Shown: positions 55,374 through 64,000 of the stretch, in pieces
Position numbering within the stretch: the stretch's first letter is position 1
How the letters are laid out: each line of letters begins with the position of its first letter
Assembly: GCF_900446215.1 (NCBI RefSeq)
Contig: NZ_UAQZ01000001.1
Coordinates: 806,001 to 870,000, forward strand
Length of the DNA stretch: 64,000 nt
Source: Burkholderia cenocepacia
Lineage (GTDB): Bacteria; Pseudomonadota; Gammaproteobacteria; Burkholderiales; Burkholderiaceae
Direction of reading: 5' to 3'
The notes under the pieces: generated by a model
The model's input: the letters and a program-made list of their open reading frames with translations, nothing else
Databases searched by the model: none
Told to the model about the DNA's origin: nothing
Made by a program: the position numbers and the translations under genes

Positions 55374-55392
55374 GATAATAATTCTCATTTAC
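55374..55392. promoter_or_regulatory. Fur box upstream of hmuRSTUV
   Basis: GATAATAATTCTCATTTAC matches the 19-bp Fur consensus GATAATGATAATCATTATC at 13 positions. It lies 126 bp before the hmuR start in an AT-rich patch. Confidence 0.8.
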
Positions 55393-55517
55393 ACTGTTAA
55401 AGTTGTCAGTTGCCTTTCACATCGCCGTTTGCCGCCTGTCGCGCGCAAACGGGCCAGCCAGGTGAACGCGTCACCCAGCCAGCCTTCGGGCTTGTTATCG
55501 TCAATGGGAGACCACCT

Positions 55518-57791
55518 GTGCATTGCTATACGCTGGCGCGGCGGCCGATCTGTGCCGCACTGTTCGGCGCGTTCGGCCTGTCCGCCGCCCCGGCTCACGC
55601 CGATTCGTCGCCGCAAGGCGCCACCCCGCCGTCCGCCGTCCTGACCACCGCCGCCGCCTCCACGCGCGGCGACGCGGCGCTGCTCGATCCCGTCACCGTC
55701 ACGGCCACCCGCACCGCCACCGCGGCGAGCCGCACGGCAGCGTCCGTGTCGGTGATCACCGACGAGGATCTCGAAGCGCAGCAGGCCACCAACATCAAGG
55801 ACGCACTGCGCTACGAGCCGGGCATCACGGTGCGCCGCACCGCGTACCGTCCCGGCAGCGCCGCGCTCGGCGGCGGCCGCGACGGCGATTCGAGCATCAA
55901 CATCCGCGGCCTCGAAGGCAATCGCGTGCTGCTGATGGAAGACGGCATCCGCCTGCCGAACGCGTTCTCGTTCGGGCCGCTCGAAGCGGGCCGCGGCGAC
56001 TACGCGGATCTCGACACGCTCAAGCGCATCGAGATCCTGCGCGGGCCGGCGTCGGCGCTCTATGGCAGCGACGGCCTGACCGGCGCGGTGAACTTCATCA
56101 CGAAGGACCCGCGCGACCTGCTGTCGGTCTACAACAAGCCTTACTACTTCTCGTTCCGGCCGAGCTACGACTCGACCGATCGCAGCATCGGCGCGACCGT
56201 GTCGGCCGCGGGCGGCAACGATCGCGTCCAGGGGATGATCATCGCCGACGGCCGGCGCGGCCACGAGGTCGACACGCGCGGCGGCAACAACACGGCAAGC
56301 ACGCTGCGCACGACGTCGAACCCGCAGGACGTATATTCGGAATCGCTGCTCGGCAAGCTCGTGCTGACGCCAACCACGCGCGACACGATCAAGTTCACCG
56401 CCGAAACGGTGCAGCGGCGCGTGAGCACCGACGTGCTGTCGGCGATCAATGCGCCGACCACGCTCGGCCTCACGACCCACGACCGGCTCGAACGCAACCG
56501 CTTCAGCGTCGACTACGACTTTCGCGACGACGCGCTCCGCTGGTTCCAGACCGCGCACGTGCAGTTCTACTACCAGGACGCGAAGCAGGATCAATACGCG
56601 TTCGAGACGCGCGGCAAGCTGCCCTCGCGTTCGCGCGACAACCAGTACAAGGAACGCACGTTCGGCGGCGCCGCGTTCGCCGAGAGCGGCTTCGCGACCG
56701 GCCCGCTCGCGCACAAGCTGCTGGTCGGCCTGGACGGCAGCCTGTCGCGCGTGACCAACCTGCGCGACGGCACGGTGCCAGGCGTCGGCGAAGCGTTCCC
56801 GAACAAGGCGTTCCCCGACACCGACTACACGCTGTTCGGCGCGTTCGTGCAGGACCAGATCGGCTACGGCCGCCTGCTCGTCACGCCGGGCCTGCGCTTC
56901 GACACGTACCGGCTGAGCCCGACCGAGAACGATCCGCTGTTCACCGGCAAGGCCGTGTCGACGAGCGCGAACGAACTGTCGCCGCGCGTCGCCGTGCTCT
57001 ACGAGATCACGCCCGCGGTCATTCCGTACGTGCAGTACGCGCACGGCTTCCGCGCGCCGACGCCCGACCAGGTGAACAGCAGCTTCTCGAATCCGGTGTA
57101 CGGCTACACGTCGATCGGCAATCCGAACCTGAAGCCCGAAACCAGCGACACGTTCGAAGCCGGCCTGCGCGGCAAGGCCGGCACCGGCTACGGCATCGTG
57201 CGCTACAGCGCGGCCGCGTTCACCGGCCGCTACCGCAACTTCATCTCGCGCACGACGATCGCCGGCAGCGGCCGGCCGGTCGACCCGTTCGTGTTCCAGT
57301 ACGTGAACTTCGCCGACGCACGCATTCATGGCCTCGAAGGCCGCGCCGAATGGGTGATGCCGAACGGCATCACGCTGAAGACGGCGATGGCGTTCACGAA
57401 GGGCTCGACGCAGAACGACGGCGCGGCCAGCCAGCCGCTGAACACCGTGAACCCGTTCTCGGCCGTGTTCGGCGTGCGGTACGAGCCGACCGAACGCTGG
57501 TTCGTGCAGACCGACCTGCTGTTCCAGGCCGCCAAACGCGACAAGGACGTCGACAAGTCCGACTGTTCGAACAAGGCGTGCTTCACGCCGCCGTCGTCGT
57601 TCGTCGTCGACCTGCGCGGCGGCTACCGCTTCAACAAGCACGTGAGCGCGACGATCGGCATCCGCAACCTGTTCGACCGCAAGTACTGGAACTGGTCGGA
57701 CGTGCGCGGCATCGCGGCCGATTCGCAGGTGCTCGACGCGTATTCGTCGCCCGGCCGCACGGTCGCCGTCAGCATGAAAGTGGATTTCTGA
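55518..57791 (+). CDS. hmuR: TonB-dependent haem/haemoglobin receptor
   Basis: A 757-residue outer-membrane receptor. GTG 55518 (VHCYTLARRPICAALFGAFG then LSAAPAHADS) is preferred because GGAG lies 8 nt upstream and a signal peptide follows directly. DPVTVTATRTATAASRTAASVSVITDEDLEAQQ is the TonB box and start of the plug, RVLLMEDGIRLPNAF the plug core, and YVQYAHGFRAPTPDQVNSSF with NLFDRKYWNWSDVRG the barrel signatures of haem receptors. It ends in VKVDF. First gene of a Fur-controlled haem uptake operon. Confidence 0.93.
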   Translation: MHCYTLARRPICAALFGAFGLSAAPAHADSSPQGATPPSAVLTTAAASTRGDAALLDPVTVTATRTATAASRTAASVSVITDEDLEAQQATNIKDALRYEPGITVRRTAYRPGSAALGGGRDGDSSINIRGLEGNRVLLMEDGIRLPNAFSFGPLEAGRGDYADLDTLKRIEILRGPASALYGSDGLTGAVNFITKDPRDLLSVYNKPYYFSFRPSYDSTDRSIGATVSAAGGNDRVQGMIIADGRRGHEVDTRGGNNTASTLRTTSNPQDVYSESLLGKLVLTPTTRDTIKFTAETVQRRVSTDVLSAINAPTTLGLTTHDRLERNRFSVDYDFRDDALRWFQTAHVQFYYQDAKQDQYAFETRGKLPSRSRDNQYKERTFGGAAFAESGFATGPLAHKLLVGLDGSLSRVTNLRDGTVPGVGEAFPNKAFPDTDYTLFGAFVQDQIGYGRLLVTPGLRFDTYRLSPTENDPLFTGKAVSTSANELSPRVAVLYEITPAVIPYVQYAHGFRAPTPDQVNSSFSNPVYGYTSIGNPNLKPETSDTFEAGLRGKAGTGYGIVRYSAAAFTGRYRNFISRTTIAGSGRPVDPFVFQYVNFADARIHGLEGRAEWVMPNGITLKTAMAFTKGSTQNDGAASQPLNTVNPFSAVFGVRYEPTERWFVQTDLLFQAAKRDKDVDKSDCSNKACFTPPSSFVVDLRGGYRFNKHVSATIGIRNLFDRKYWNWSDVRGIAADSQVLDAYSSPGRTVAVSMKVDF

Positions 57792-57840
57792 TGCGCGTTG
57801 CCCGCGCGCCTACCCCAACCGTTACTCGAAGGAGTCCGAC

Positions 57841-58932
57841 ATGATGCAATCCGCCCTTCCCGGTCAATCAGCCACGCCGGCCCGCGCGGCCGCCGCGCTG
57901 CGCGACGCGTTCATCAAACTCAAGACCGAGCGTCAGCTGCGCAACCGCGACGTCGCGCAGGCGCTTGGCGTCAGCGAAGGCGAGGCGCTCGCCGCGTTCG
58001 TCGGCGAGCACGTCGTGCGGCTCGACGCGCGCTTTCCGGCGATGTTCGAGGAAATGCCGCGCCTCGGCCGCGTGATGGCGCTGACGCGCAACGACACGGC
58101 CGTCCACGAAAAGGACGGCGAGTACGCGCAGATGAGCCACGACGGCCCGGTCGGGCTCGCGCTCGGCGACATCGACCTGCGCATCTTCTATCGTCACTGG
58201 GTGTCGGCGTTCGCGGTGCGCGACGAGACCGCGCACGGCCCGCTGAAGAGCCTGCAGTTCTTCGACGCGCAAGGTCATGCGATCCACAAGGTCTACCTGC
58301 GCGCGCACAGCGATCACGCCGCATACGACGCGTTCGTCGAACGCTGGCGCGCGCCGTCGCAGGAGCCGGGCCTCGAGGTCGCGCCCGCCGCAGCGAAAAC
58401 GCCCGAGCGCGCCGACACCGAGATCGACGTCGCGGGCTTTCGCGCCGCGTGGGACGCGATGACCGACACGCACCAGTTCTTCGGCATCACGCAACGCTTC
58501 GGCGTGAGCCGCATGCAAGCGCTGCGCCTCGCCGATCCGCGCTACGCATATCCGGTCGAAACCGCGCATGCGTTGCGCCACGTGCTCGAACAGGCCGCGA
58601 AAAGCGGCCAGCCGATCATGGTGTTCGTCGGCAACGCGGGGATGATCCAGATCCATACGGGCCCCGTCGCGAACGTGCGCGAGGTCGGCGCGTGGATCAA
58701 CGTGCTCGATCCGGGCTTCAACCTGCATGTGCGCGAAGACCTGATCGCCGCCGCGTGGGTCGTGAAGAAGCCGACGAGCGACGGCATCGTCACGTCGCTC
58801 GAACTGTTCGACCGGCAGGGCGACCACGTCGCGCTGCTGTTCGGCGAGCGCAAGCCCGGCAAGGTCGAGCGCGACGACTGGCGCGCGCTCGTCGCGACGC
58901 TGCCGGCGGCCGCACGCGGAGCCGCGCGGTGA
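57841..58932 (+). CDS. hmuS: Haem-degrading/haem-carrier protein HmuS
   Basis: A 363-residue cytosolic protein of the HemS/ChuX family, made of two similar halves (each with RFPAMFEEMPRLGRVMALTRN-like or ITQRFGVSRMQALRLADPRYAY motifs, and QFFDAQGHAIHKVYLR against LELFDRQGDHVALLFGER). It should bind haem delivered by the ABC importer and either degrade it or pass it on. AAGGAG precedes ATG 57841. Its stop overlaps the GTG start of hmuT, so translation is coupled. Confidence 0.9.
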   Translation: MMQSALPGQSATPARAAAALRDAFIKLKTERQLRNRDVAQALGVSEGEALAAFVGEHVVRLDARFPAMFEEMPRLGRVMALTRNDTAVHEKDGEYAQMSHDGPVGLALGDIDLRIFYRHWVSAFAVRDETAHGPLKSLQFFDAQGHAIHKVYLRAHSDHAAYDAFVERWRAPSQEPGLEVAPAAAKTPERADTEIDVAGFRAAWDAMTDTHQFFGITQRFGVSRMQALRLADPRYAYPVETAHALRHVLEQAAKSGQPIMVFVGNAGMIQIHTGPVANVREVGAWINVLDPGFNLHVREDLIAAAWVVKKPTSDGIVTSLELFDRQGDHVALLFGERKPGKVERDDWRALVATLPAAARGAAR

Positions 58933-59846
58933 ACGGGCGGCGGTTCGATCCGCGCCGCCGGTCGCTGCTGGCCGGCGCGGCGGCCGGCGCGCTCGCGGGC
59001 GTACTGCCCGGCGGCGTGCTCGCGCAGGGCGTGGTCGCCGCGCCGAAACGCGTGATCGTGATCGGCGGCGCGCTCGCGGAAACCGCATTCGCGCTCGGCG
59101 GCGCCGAGACGCCGCGTTACCGGCTCGTCGGCGCCGACACGACGTGCACGTATCCCGACGCCGCGAAGCGCCTGCCGAAGGTCGGCTACCAGCGGGCGCT
59201 GTCGGCCGAAGGGCTGCTGTCGCTGCGGCCCGATCTCGTGCTGGCCTCGGCGGAAGCCGGCCCGCCGACGGCGATCGCGCAGGTGAAAGGCGCCGGCGTC
59301 ACGGTGACGACGTTCGACGAGCGCCACGACGTCGAATCGGTGCGCGCGAAGATCACCGGCGTCGCGCAGGCGCTCGACGTGCGCGACGCCGGCGCCGCGC
59401 TGCTGCAGCGTTTCGATCGCGACTGGCAGGCCGCGCGCGACGCGGTCGCCGCACGCGTGCCCGGCGGCGCGCAGCCGCCGCGCGTGCTGTTCGTGCTGAA
59501 CCATACCGGCACCCAGGCGCTCGTCGCCGGCCAGCGCACGGCCGCCGACGCGATGATCCGCTACGCGGGCGCGCGCAACGCGATGCAGGGCTTCGATCAC
59601 TACAAGCCGCTGACGACCGAGGCGCTCGCGGCGGCCGCGCCCGACGTCGTGCTGATCTCCGACGAAGGGCTGGCGGCCGTCGGCGGCCACGCCGCGCTGC
59701 TCGCGACGCCGGGCTTCGGCGCGACGCCGGCCGGCCGCGCGCGGCGCGTCGTGTCGCTCGACGCGCTGTTCCTGCTCGGCTTCGGCCCACGCCTGCCGCT
59801 CGCCGTCACGACCCTGCACCGACGCCTGTCGGATGCGCTCGCCTGA
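58929..59846 (+). CDS. hmuT: Periplasmic haem-binding protein HmuT
   Basis: A 305-residue type III binding protein (fold with long connecting helix). The start is GTG 58929, overlapping the hmuS stop by four bases. FDPRRRSLLAGAAAGALAGV is a Tat-like signal (Arg-Arg-Arg-Ser-Leu-Leu). VIVIGGALAETAFALGG, GADTTCTYPDAAKRLPKVGYQRALSAEGLLSLRPDLVLAS and GFDHYKPLTTEALAAAAPDVVLISDEGL are HmuT motifs. It delivers haem to HmuU. Confidence 0.9.
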   Translation: MNGRRFDPRRRSLLAGAAAGALAGVLPGGVLAQGVVAAPKRVIVIGGALAETAFALGGAETPRYRLVGADTTCTYPDAAKRLPKVGYQRALSAEGLLSLRPDLVLASAEAGPPTAIAQVKGAGVTVTTFDERHDVESVRAKITGVAQALDVRDAGAALLQRFDRDWQAARDAVAARVPGGAQPPRVLFVLNHTGTQALVAGQRTAADAMIRYAGARNAMQGFDHYKPLTTEALAAAAPDVVLISDEGLAAVGGHAALLATPGFGATPAGRARRVVSLDALFLLGFGPRLPLAVTTLHRRLSDALA

Positions 59847-59861
59847 ATCCGGATCGACCCG

Positions 59862-60950
59862 ATGCCCGCTCACGCCTCGCCCTTCAACGCGCCATCGTCC
59901 GCCTCGCGCGCCGGCGCCGCGCGCCTCGGCACGTCGCGCCGCTTCGCGCCGTTCGTCCTGGCCGCGCTCGCCATTCTCATGGGCGCGATGTCCGTCGTCG
60001 CGCTGTGCGTCGGCGCGTACCGCATTCCGCTGGCGGAAGCCTGGGCCGCGCTGAGCGGCGACCCGGCCGCGCAGCAGGCGCGCGCGGTGCTGCTCGACAT
60101 CCGCGCGCCGCGCGTCGTGCTCGCGCTGCTGGTCGGCGGCGGCTTCGGCGCGACCGGCGCCGCGATGCAGGCGCTGTTCCGCAATCCGCTCGCCGATCCC
60201 GGGCTCGTCGGCGTATCGAGCGGCGCCGCGCTCGGCGCGACCACGCTGATCGTGCTCGGCCCCGCGCTCTTCGCCGCCCACGCGAGCGCGGCCGCACTGC
60301 CCGTGGCCGCGTTCGCGGGCGGGCTCGCGGTCGCGGCGCTCGTCTACCGGCTGGCCGCGTCGCGCGGCCGGCTCGCGCTGCCGCTGCTGCTGCTCGCCGG
60401 CATCGCGATCAATGCGCTGGTCGGCGCGGCGATCGGGCTGCTCACGTTCGTCGCCGACGACGCACAGCTGCGCTCGCTGACCTTCTGGAGCCTCGGCAGC
60501 CTCGGCGGCGCGCAATGGCCGACGCTGGCGGCCGTCGCGCCGTGCGTCGCGCTCGGCGGCGTGCTGCTCGTGCGCGAGCGCGACGCGCTGAACGCACTGC
60601 AGCTCGGCGAAACCGAAGCGCTGCATCTCGGCGTGCCCGTGCAGCGACTGAAGCGGCGCGTGCTCGTCGCGGTCGCGCTCGCGGTCGGCGCGCTCGTGTC
60701 GTGCGCGGGCATCATCGGTTTCATCGGGCTCGTCGCGCCGCATTGCGTGCGCCTCGCGTGCGGCCCCGACCAGCGCATCGTGCTGCCCGGCGCCGCATTG
60801 CTCGGCGCGTTGCTGACGCTCGCGGCCGATCTCGCCGCGCGCACGGTCGCCGCGCCCGCCGACATTCCGCTCGGCGTGCTGACCGCGCTGCTCGGCGCGC
60901 CGTTCTTCCTCGCGTTGCTGTGGAAGAACCGCGGCGCGCTCGGCGGGTAA
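59862..60950 (+). CDS. hmuU: Haem ABC permease HmuU (FecCD family)
   Basis: A 362-residue inner-membrane protein with about ten hydrophobic helices. [66 protein letters not shown] and [38 protein letters not shown] are the FecCD signatures. A Ser-Ala-rich N-terminal extension of about 30 residues precedes the first helix. It lies 15 bp after hmuT. Confidence 0.92.
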   Translation: MPAHASPFNAPSSASRAGAARLGTSRRFAPFVLAALAILMGAMSVVALCVGAYRIPLAEAWAALSGDPAAQQARAVLLDIRAPRVVLALLVGGGFGATGAAMQALFRNPLADPGLVGVSSGAALGATTLIVLGPALFAAHASAAALPVAAFAGGLAVAALVYRLAASRGRLALPLLLLAGIAINALVGAAIGLLTFVADDAQLRSLTFWSLGSLGGAQWPTLAAVAPCVALGGVLLVRERDALNALQLGETEALHLGVPVQRLKRRVLVAVALAVGALVSCAGIIGFIGLVAPHCVRLACGPDQRIVLPGAALLGALLTLAADLAARTVAAPADIPLGVLTALLGAPFFLALLWKNRGALGG

Positions 60951-60969
60951 TTCCTTCTTCACGACGACC

Positions 60970-61791
60970 ATGCTGACTGCCCACCACCTCGACGTCGCCC
61001 GCCGGCACGGCACGATCCTGCGCGACCTGTCGCTGTCGATCGAACCCGGCCGCGTGACCGCGCTGCTCGGCCGCAACGGCGCGGGCAAGAGCACGCTGCT
61101 GAAAACCTTCGCCGGCGAACTCACCGGCAGCGTCGCGCCGCACGGCGTGCGCGTGACGGGCGACGTCACGCTGAACGGCGAACCGCTCGCACGCATCGAC
61201 GCGCCGCGGCTCGCGTGCCTGCGCGCGGTGCTGCCGCAGGCCGCGCAGCCGGCGTTCCCGTTCAGCGTCGACGAAATCGTGCTGCTCGGCCGCTATCCGC
61301 ATGCGCGGCGCAGCGGTGCGACGTCGCACCGCGATCGCGACATCGCATGGCGCGCGCTCGAACGCGCGGGCGCCGACGCGCTCGTCGGCCGCGACGTCAC
61401 GACGCTGTCGGGCGGCGAACTCGCACGCGTGCAGTTCGCCCGCGTCCTCGCGCAGCTGTGGCCCGATCACGACACGACGGAACCCGGCCCGCGTTACCTG
61501 CTGCTCGACGAGCCGACCGCCGCGCTCGATCTCGCGCACCAGCACCGCCTGCTCGATACCGTGCGCGCCGTCGCGCGCGAATGGCAGCTCGGCGTGCTCG
61601 CGATCGTCCACGATCCCAACCTCGCCGCGCGGCATGCGGATGCGATCGCGATGCTCGCCGACGGCACGATCGTCGCGCATGGCGCACCGCGCGACGTGAT
61701 GACGCCTGCTCATATCGCGCAGTGCTACGGCTTCGCGGTGAAGATGGTGGAAACCGGCGACGGGACGCCGCCGGTGATGGTGCCCGCGTAG
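60970..61791 (+). CDS. hmuV: Haem ABC transporter ATPase HmuV
   Basis: A 273-residue ATPase. Walker A is GRNGAGKST, signature [18 protein letters not shown], Walker [12 protein letters not shown], with switch His in [15 protein letters not shown]. Its upstream gene is hmuU with a 19-bp gap. It energises haem import. The stop codon is part of a hairpin GTGCCCGCG-TAG-CGCGGGCAC. Confidence 0.93.
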   Translation: MLTAHHLDVARRHGTILRDLSLSIEPGRVTALLGRNGAGKSTLLKTFAGELTGSVAPHGVRVTGDVTLNGEPLARIDAPRLACLRAVLPQAAQPAFPFSVDEIVLLGRYPHARRSGATSHRDRDIAWRALERAGADALVGRDVTTLSGGELARVQFARVLAQLWPDHDTTEPGPRYLLLDEPTAALDLAHQHRLLDTVRAVAREWQLGVLAIVHDPNLAARHADAIAMLADGTIVAHGAPRDVMTPAHIAQCYGFAVKMVETGDGTPPVMVPA

Positions 61792-61800
61792 CGCGGGCAC
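61780..61800. terminator. Stem-loop at the end of hmuV
   Basis: GTGCCCGCG-TAG-CGCGGGCAC is a perfect 9-bp stem whose loop is the hmuV stop codon. Only a weak T run follows. It separates hmuV from the convergent TRIC-type gene. Confidence 0.6.
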
Positions 61801-61843
61801 GTCTTTCAGCTGATGCGGCCTGACTGAATGCCGGCGCGCGCGC

Positions 61844-62455
61844 TCAATGCTCGACGTCCGCCGCGCCGAAGCTCCGCATCTTCCAGCCGAGCCGTACGGC
61901 GAGCATCCGCATCGAGAAGCCGGCCGCCAGCGCGACGAGCGTCGCGAACCCCGTGTCGATGCCGAGATGCTGCATCCCGACATACAGCGAACCCGTGACG
62001 AACGCGACGCTCGCGTACAGCTCCTCGCGCAGGATCAGCGGCATCTCGTTGCAGAGTAAATCGCGCAGCATCCCGCCGCACACGCCCGTGATCGCGCCGG
62101 CCAGCACGACGATGATCGGCGCCGTGCCGGTCGACGCGCCGACGTCGCAGCCGATGATCGTGAACGCCGCGAGGCCGATCGCATCGACGGTGACGAACAG
62201 CGTCTTCATCCGCGCGACGTGCCGTGCCGCCCACGACGCGACGGTCGCCGCGACGAGCGTGATCACCAGGTATTCGGGATGCGCGATCCAGCCGAGCGGA
62301 TAGTGGCCGAGCAGCACGTCGCGCACGGTGCCGCCGCCGAGCGCCGTCACCGCGCCGACGAGCGCGAGGCCGAAGCGGTCCATCCCGCGGCGCATGCCCA
62401 TCAGCGCCCCCGACATCGCTTCCGCGACGATCGCAATCAGATAGAGCGTATGCAT
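61844..62455 (-). CDS. TRIC/UPF0126-family membrane protein
   Basis: A 203-residue protein with six to seven hydrophobic segments. GALMGMRRGMDRFGLALVGAVTALGGGTVRDVLLGHYP and its internal repeat FTIIGCDVGASTGTAPIIVVLAGAITGVCGGMLRDLLCNEMPLILREELYA are the doubled GGG-x-x-RD-x-L motif of the family, now regarded as bacterial TRIC-type cation channels. The start ATG 62455 is 8 bp after the stop of the PBP gene, so they may be co-transcribed. Confidence 0.88.
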   Translation of the reverse strand: MHTLYLIAIVAEAMSGALMGMRRGMDRFGLALVGAVTALGGGTVRDVLLGHYPLGWIAHPEYLVITLVAATVASWAARHVARMKTLFVTVDAIGLAAFTIIGCDVGASTGTAPIIVVLAGAITGVCGGMLRDLLCNEMPLILREELYASVAFVTGSLYVGMQHLGIDTGFATLVALAAGFSMRMLAVRLGWKMRSFGAADVEH

Positions 62456-62463
62456 GGCGCGCG

Positions 62464-64000
62464 TCAGTCGTCGGTCCGGAACAGGTCGAGCACGCGTTCG
62501 CGCTCGGCCGCATCGACGGCGGCAGGCATCGGCTCGTCGCGCTTGCCGTTGTCGGCCGGCGCGTCGGGCGCATCGATGGCCGCCGCGCCGCCGCACGCGA
62601 AGCGGCTGCGGATATACGCCGGCACGTCGGCCGTGCACGTGCCGCGCGTGTATTCCGCGTAGACGAAATCGCCGTCGACGAGCGCGACGTCCTGGGGCGG
62701 CATCGCCGCGACCGGCGTGCGCCCGTCGACGGCCGTCTTCATGTAGTCGAGCCAGACCGGCAGCGCGAGCGTCGCGCCGGTCGCGCGCCCCATTGGGCGC
62801 GGCGTGTCGTAGCCGAGCCACGCGACCGCGACGATGCCCGACGAATAGCCGGCGAACCATACGTCCTTCGACCCGTTCGACGTGCCCGTCTTGCCGGCCG
62901 CGTCGTCACGCCGCAGCGCGAGCGCGCCGCGCGCGGTGCCGGCCCGCACGACGTCGCGCAGCATGCTGTCCATCACGAACGCATTGCGCGCCGATACGAC
63001 CCGCTCGCCCGCCGGCACGGTCGCCTCGTACATCGCGCCGCCGTGACGCTGCTTCACCGACAGGATCAGGCGCGGCTCCATCCGCGTCCCGCCATTCGCG
63101 AACACGCTGTAGGCGCTCGCGAGTTCGAGCGGCGTCACGGCGCCCGCGCCGAGCGCGAGCGGCAGCGACGCCGGATTGCGCTGCGCGTCGAAGCCGAAAT
63201 GCACCGCGTGCTGCTGCACGTAGCGCGCGTCGGTGGCCTGCATCAGGCTGACCGCGACCAGGTTCTTCGAGCGCACGAGCCCGCGCCGCACCGGGATGAA
63301 GCCTTCGTAGCGATTGCCGAAATTGCGCGGACGCCACGGCCGCGCGCCGGTTTCCGCGTGCGTGAGCGTGCGCTGGGTATCGTCGACGAGCACGCCGGGG
63401 AAGTAGCCCTTCTCCAGCGCCGCCGAATAGACGAACGGCTTGAAGCTCGACCCCGGCTGGCGATACGCCTGCAGCGCATGGTCGAACACGTTGCGATTGA
63501 AATCCGCGCCGCCGACCAGCGCGAGCATGTCGCCGGTGGCCGCATCGAGCGACACGAGCGCGCCTTCGAGCCCGTTGCGCGTCTCGCGCTTCGCGCGCGC
63601 CTGGCGGCTCAGCGTGCGCTCGAGCGCGGCTTCGGCCGCGCGCTGGTCGCGCATCGAGATCGTCGTCGTCACGTCGAGGCCGAGCGTGTACGCGTCGTCG
63701 TGAAACCGCTCGACCATCATTCGGCGCGCGCGCTCGGCGACGTACGGCGCCGCGACGATGCCGGGCGGCGGCGTGGTCGCCAGCGCGATCGGCGCGTCGA
63801 CGGCCGCGCGATACGTCGCATCGTCGAGTTGCCCGAGCGCGTGCATCCGGCCGAGCACGTAGTTGCGCCGCGCGGTCGCGCGCGCGGGATTGACGACCGG
63901 GTTGAACGCGGACGGCGCCTTCGGCAGCCCCGCGAGCACGGCCGCCTCGCCCGCGCTCAGCGCATCGAGCGGCTTGCCGAAGTACACGTGCGCGGCGGCC
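62464..64000 (-). CDS. Class A penicillin-binding protein (PBP1a-like), N-terminal part outside window
   Basis: The frame is open to the window edge, so the N-terminal membrane helix and most of the glycosyltransferase domain lie outside. Visible are the end of the GT51 domain (VYFGKPLDALSAGEAAVLAGLPKAPSAFNPVVNP) and the transpeptidase domain with RQPGSSFKPFVYSAAL (Ser-x-x-Lys nucleophile), the SVFANGG region and AGKTGTSNGSKDVWFAGY (Lys-Thr-Gly). The C-terminal tail is low complexity. It is a bifunctional peptidoglycan synthase; PBP1a versus PBP1c-type cannot be decided here. Confidence 0.9.
   Translation of the reverse strand, partial: AAAHVYFGKPLDALSAGEAAVLAGLPKAPSAFNPVVNPARATARRNYVLGRMHALGQLDDATYRAAVDAPIALATTPPPGIVAAPYVAERARRMMVERFHDDAYTLGLDVTTTISMRDQRAAEAALERTLSRQARAKRETRNGLEGALVSLDAATGDMLALVGGADFNRNVFDHALQAYRQPGSSFKPFVYSAALEKGYFPGVLVDDTQRTLTHAETGARPWRPRNFGNRYEGFIPVRRGLVRSKNLVAVSLMQATDARYVQQHAVHFGFDAQRNPASLPLALGAGAVTPLELASAYSVFANGGTRMEPRLILSVKQRHGGAMYEATVPAGERVVSARNAFVMDSMLRDVVRAGTARGALALRRDDAAGKTGTSNGSKDVWFAGYSSGIVAVAWLGYDTPRPMGRATGATLALPVWLDYMKTAVDGRTPVAAMPPQDVALVDGDFVYAEYTRGTCTADVPAYIRSRFACGGAAAIDAPDAPADNGKRDEPMPAAVDAAERERVLDLFRTDD

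Noticed and set aside
55389-57641. 750-codon minus-strand frame opposite hmuR
   Set aside because: Mirror frame of a TonB receptor; composition is unlike a real protein.

Overview
This is high-GC DNA from a Burkholderia, most likely a Burkholderia cepacia complex member. The evidence is the gene content: OpcP/Omp38-type trimeric porins, many LysR, IclR and TetR regulators each beside a small catabolic cassette, many MFS carriers, an hmuRSTUV haem operon, and small Burkholderia-type hypothetical proteins. All identifications come from reading the sequence; no database search was run. No rRNA, tRNA or CRISPR array was seen. Two genes run off the ends: an amino-acid binding protein at the left and a class A penicillin-binding protein at the right.

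Layout. (1) 1-4.2 kb: a truncated amino-acid ABC binding protein, a divergent LysR regulator, and an M20 amidohydrolase/MHS-permease pair. (2) 4.4-7.9 kb: a LysR regulator divergent from two DJ-1/PfpI proteins (one exported) and a short-chain dehydrogenase. (3) 8.0-20 kb: ten tightly packed minus-strand genes (RraA-type aldolase, D-2-hydroxyacid dehydrogenase, SMP-30 lactonase, MFS, porin, amidohydrolase, three MFS, Tat-exported amidohydrolase), divergent from an IclR regulator and separated from it by clear palindromic operators. (4) 20-25 kb: a decayed dehydrogenase fragment joined to a dispersed 46-bp repeat, then an MFS carrier and a self-sufficient P450-reductase fusion under a divergent IclR regulator. 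(5) 25-31.6 kb: acuR-acuI-AhpD-like operon, serine hydrolase, LysR, and a TetR/SDR pair with shared operator motifs.

(6) 31.7-41.8 kb: zwf; then a LysR regulator with a set of redox genes (MFS, MoaF-like, LLM flavin enzyme, dkgB aldo-keto reductase, OYE-type ene-reductase, secreted cyclase-family protein, DUF3455-like). This set is interrupted by an IS110-family element between dkgB and the ene-reductase gene. (7) 42-51 kb: methyltransferase, TetR, AzgA-type purine permease, small membrane proteins, a GlxA-like regulator, LysR, an amino-acid binding protein and an M14 deacylase-like enzyme. (8) 51-54 kb: metQ, a 288-nt multi-arm inverted-repeat element, and a porin gene broken by an in-frame TGA where its paralogue in this window has Trp. 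(9) 54-64 kb: three small proteins, a Fur-box-preceded hmuRSTUV operon, a TRIC/UPF0126 membrane protein and the PBP.

The genes form many self-contained catabolic or detoxification cassettes, each with a local regulator and often a visible operator. The least explained items are the three-branched inverted-repeat element (52302-52589), the broken porin beside it, the SDR remnant/repeat junction at 20.2 kb, and the large lactone/hydroxyacid operon at 8-19 kb.
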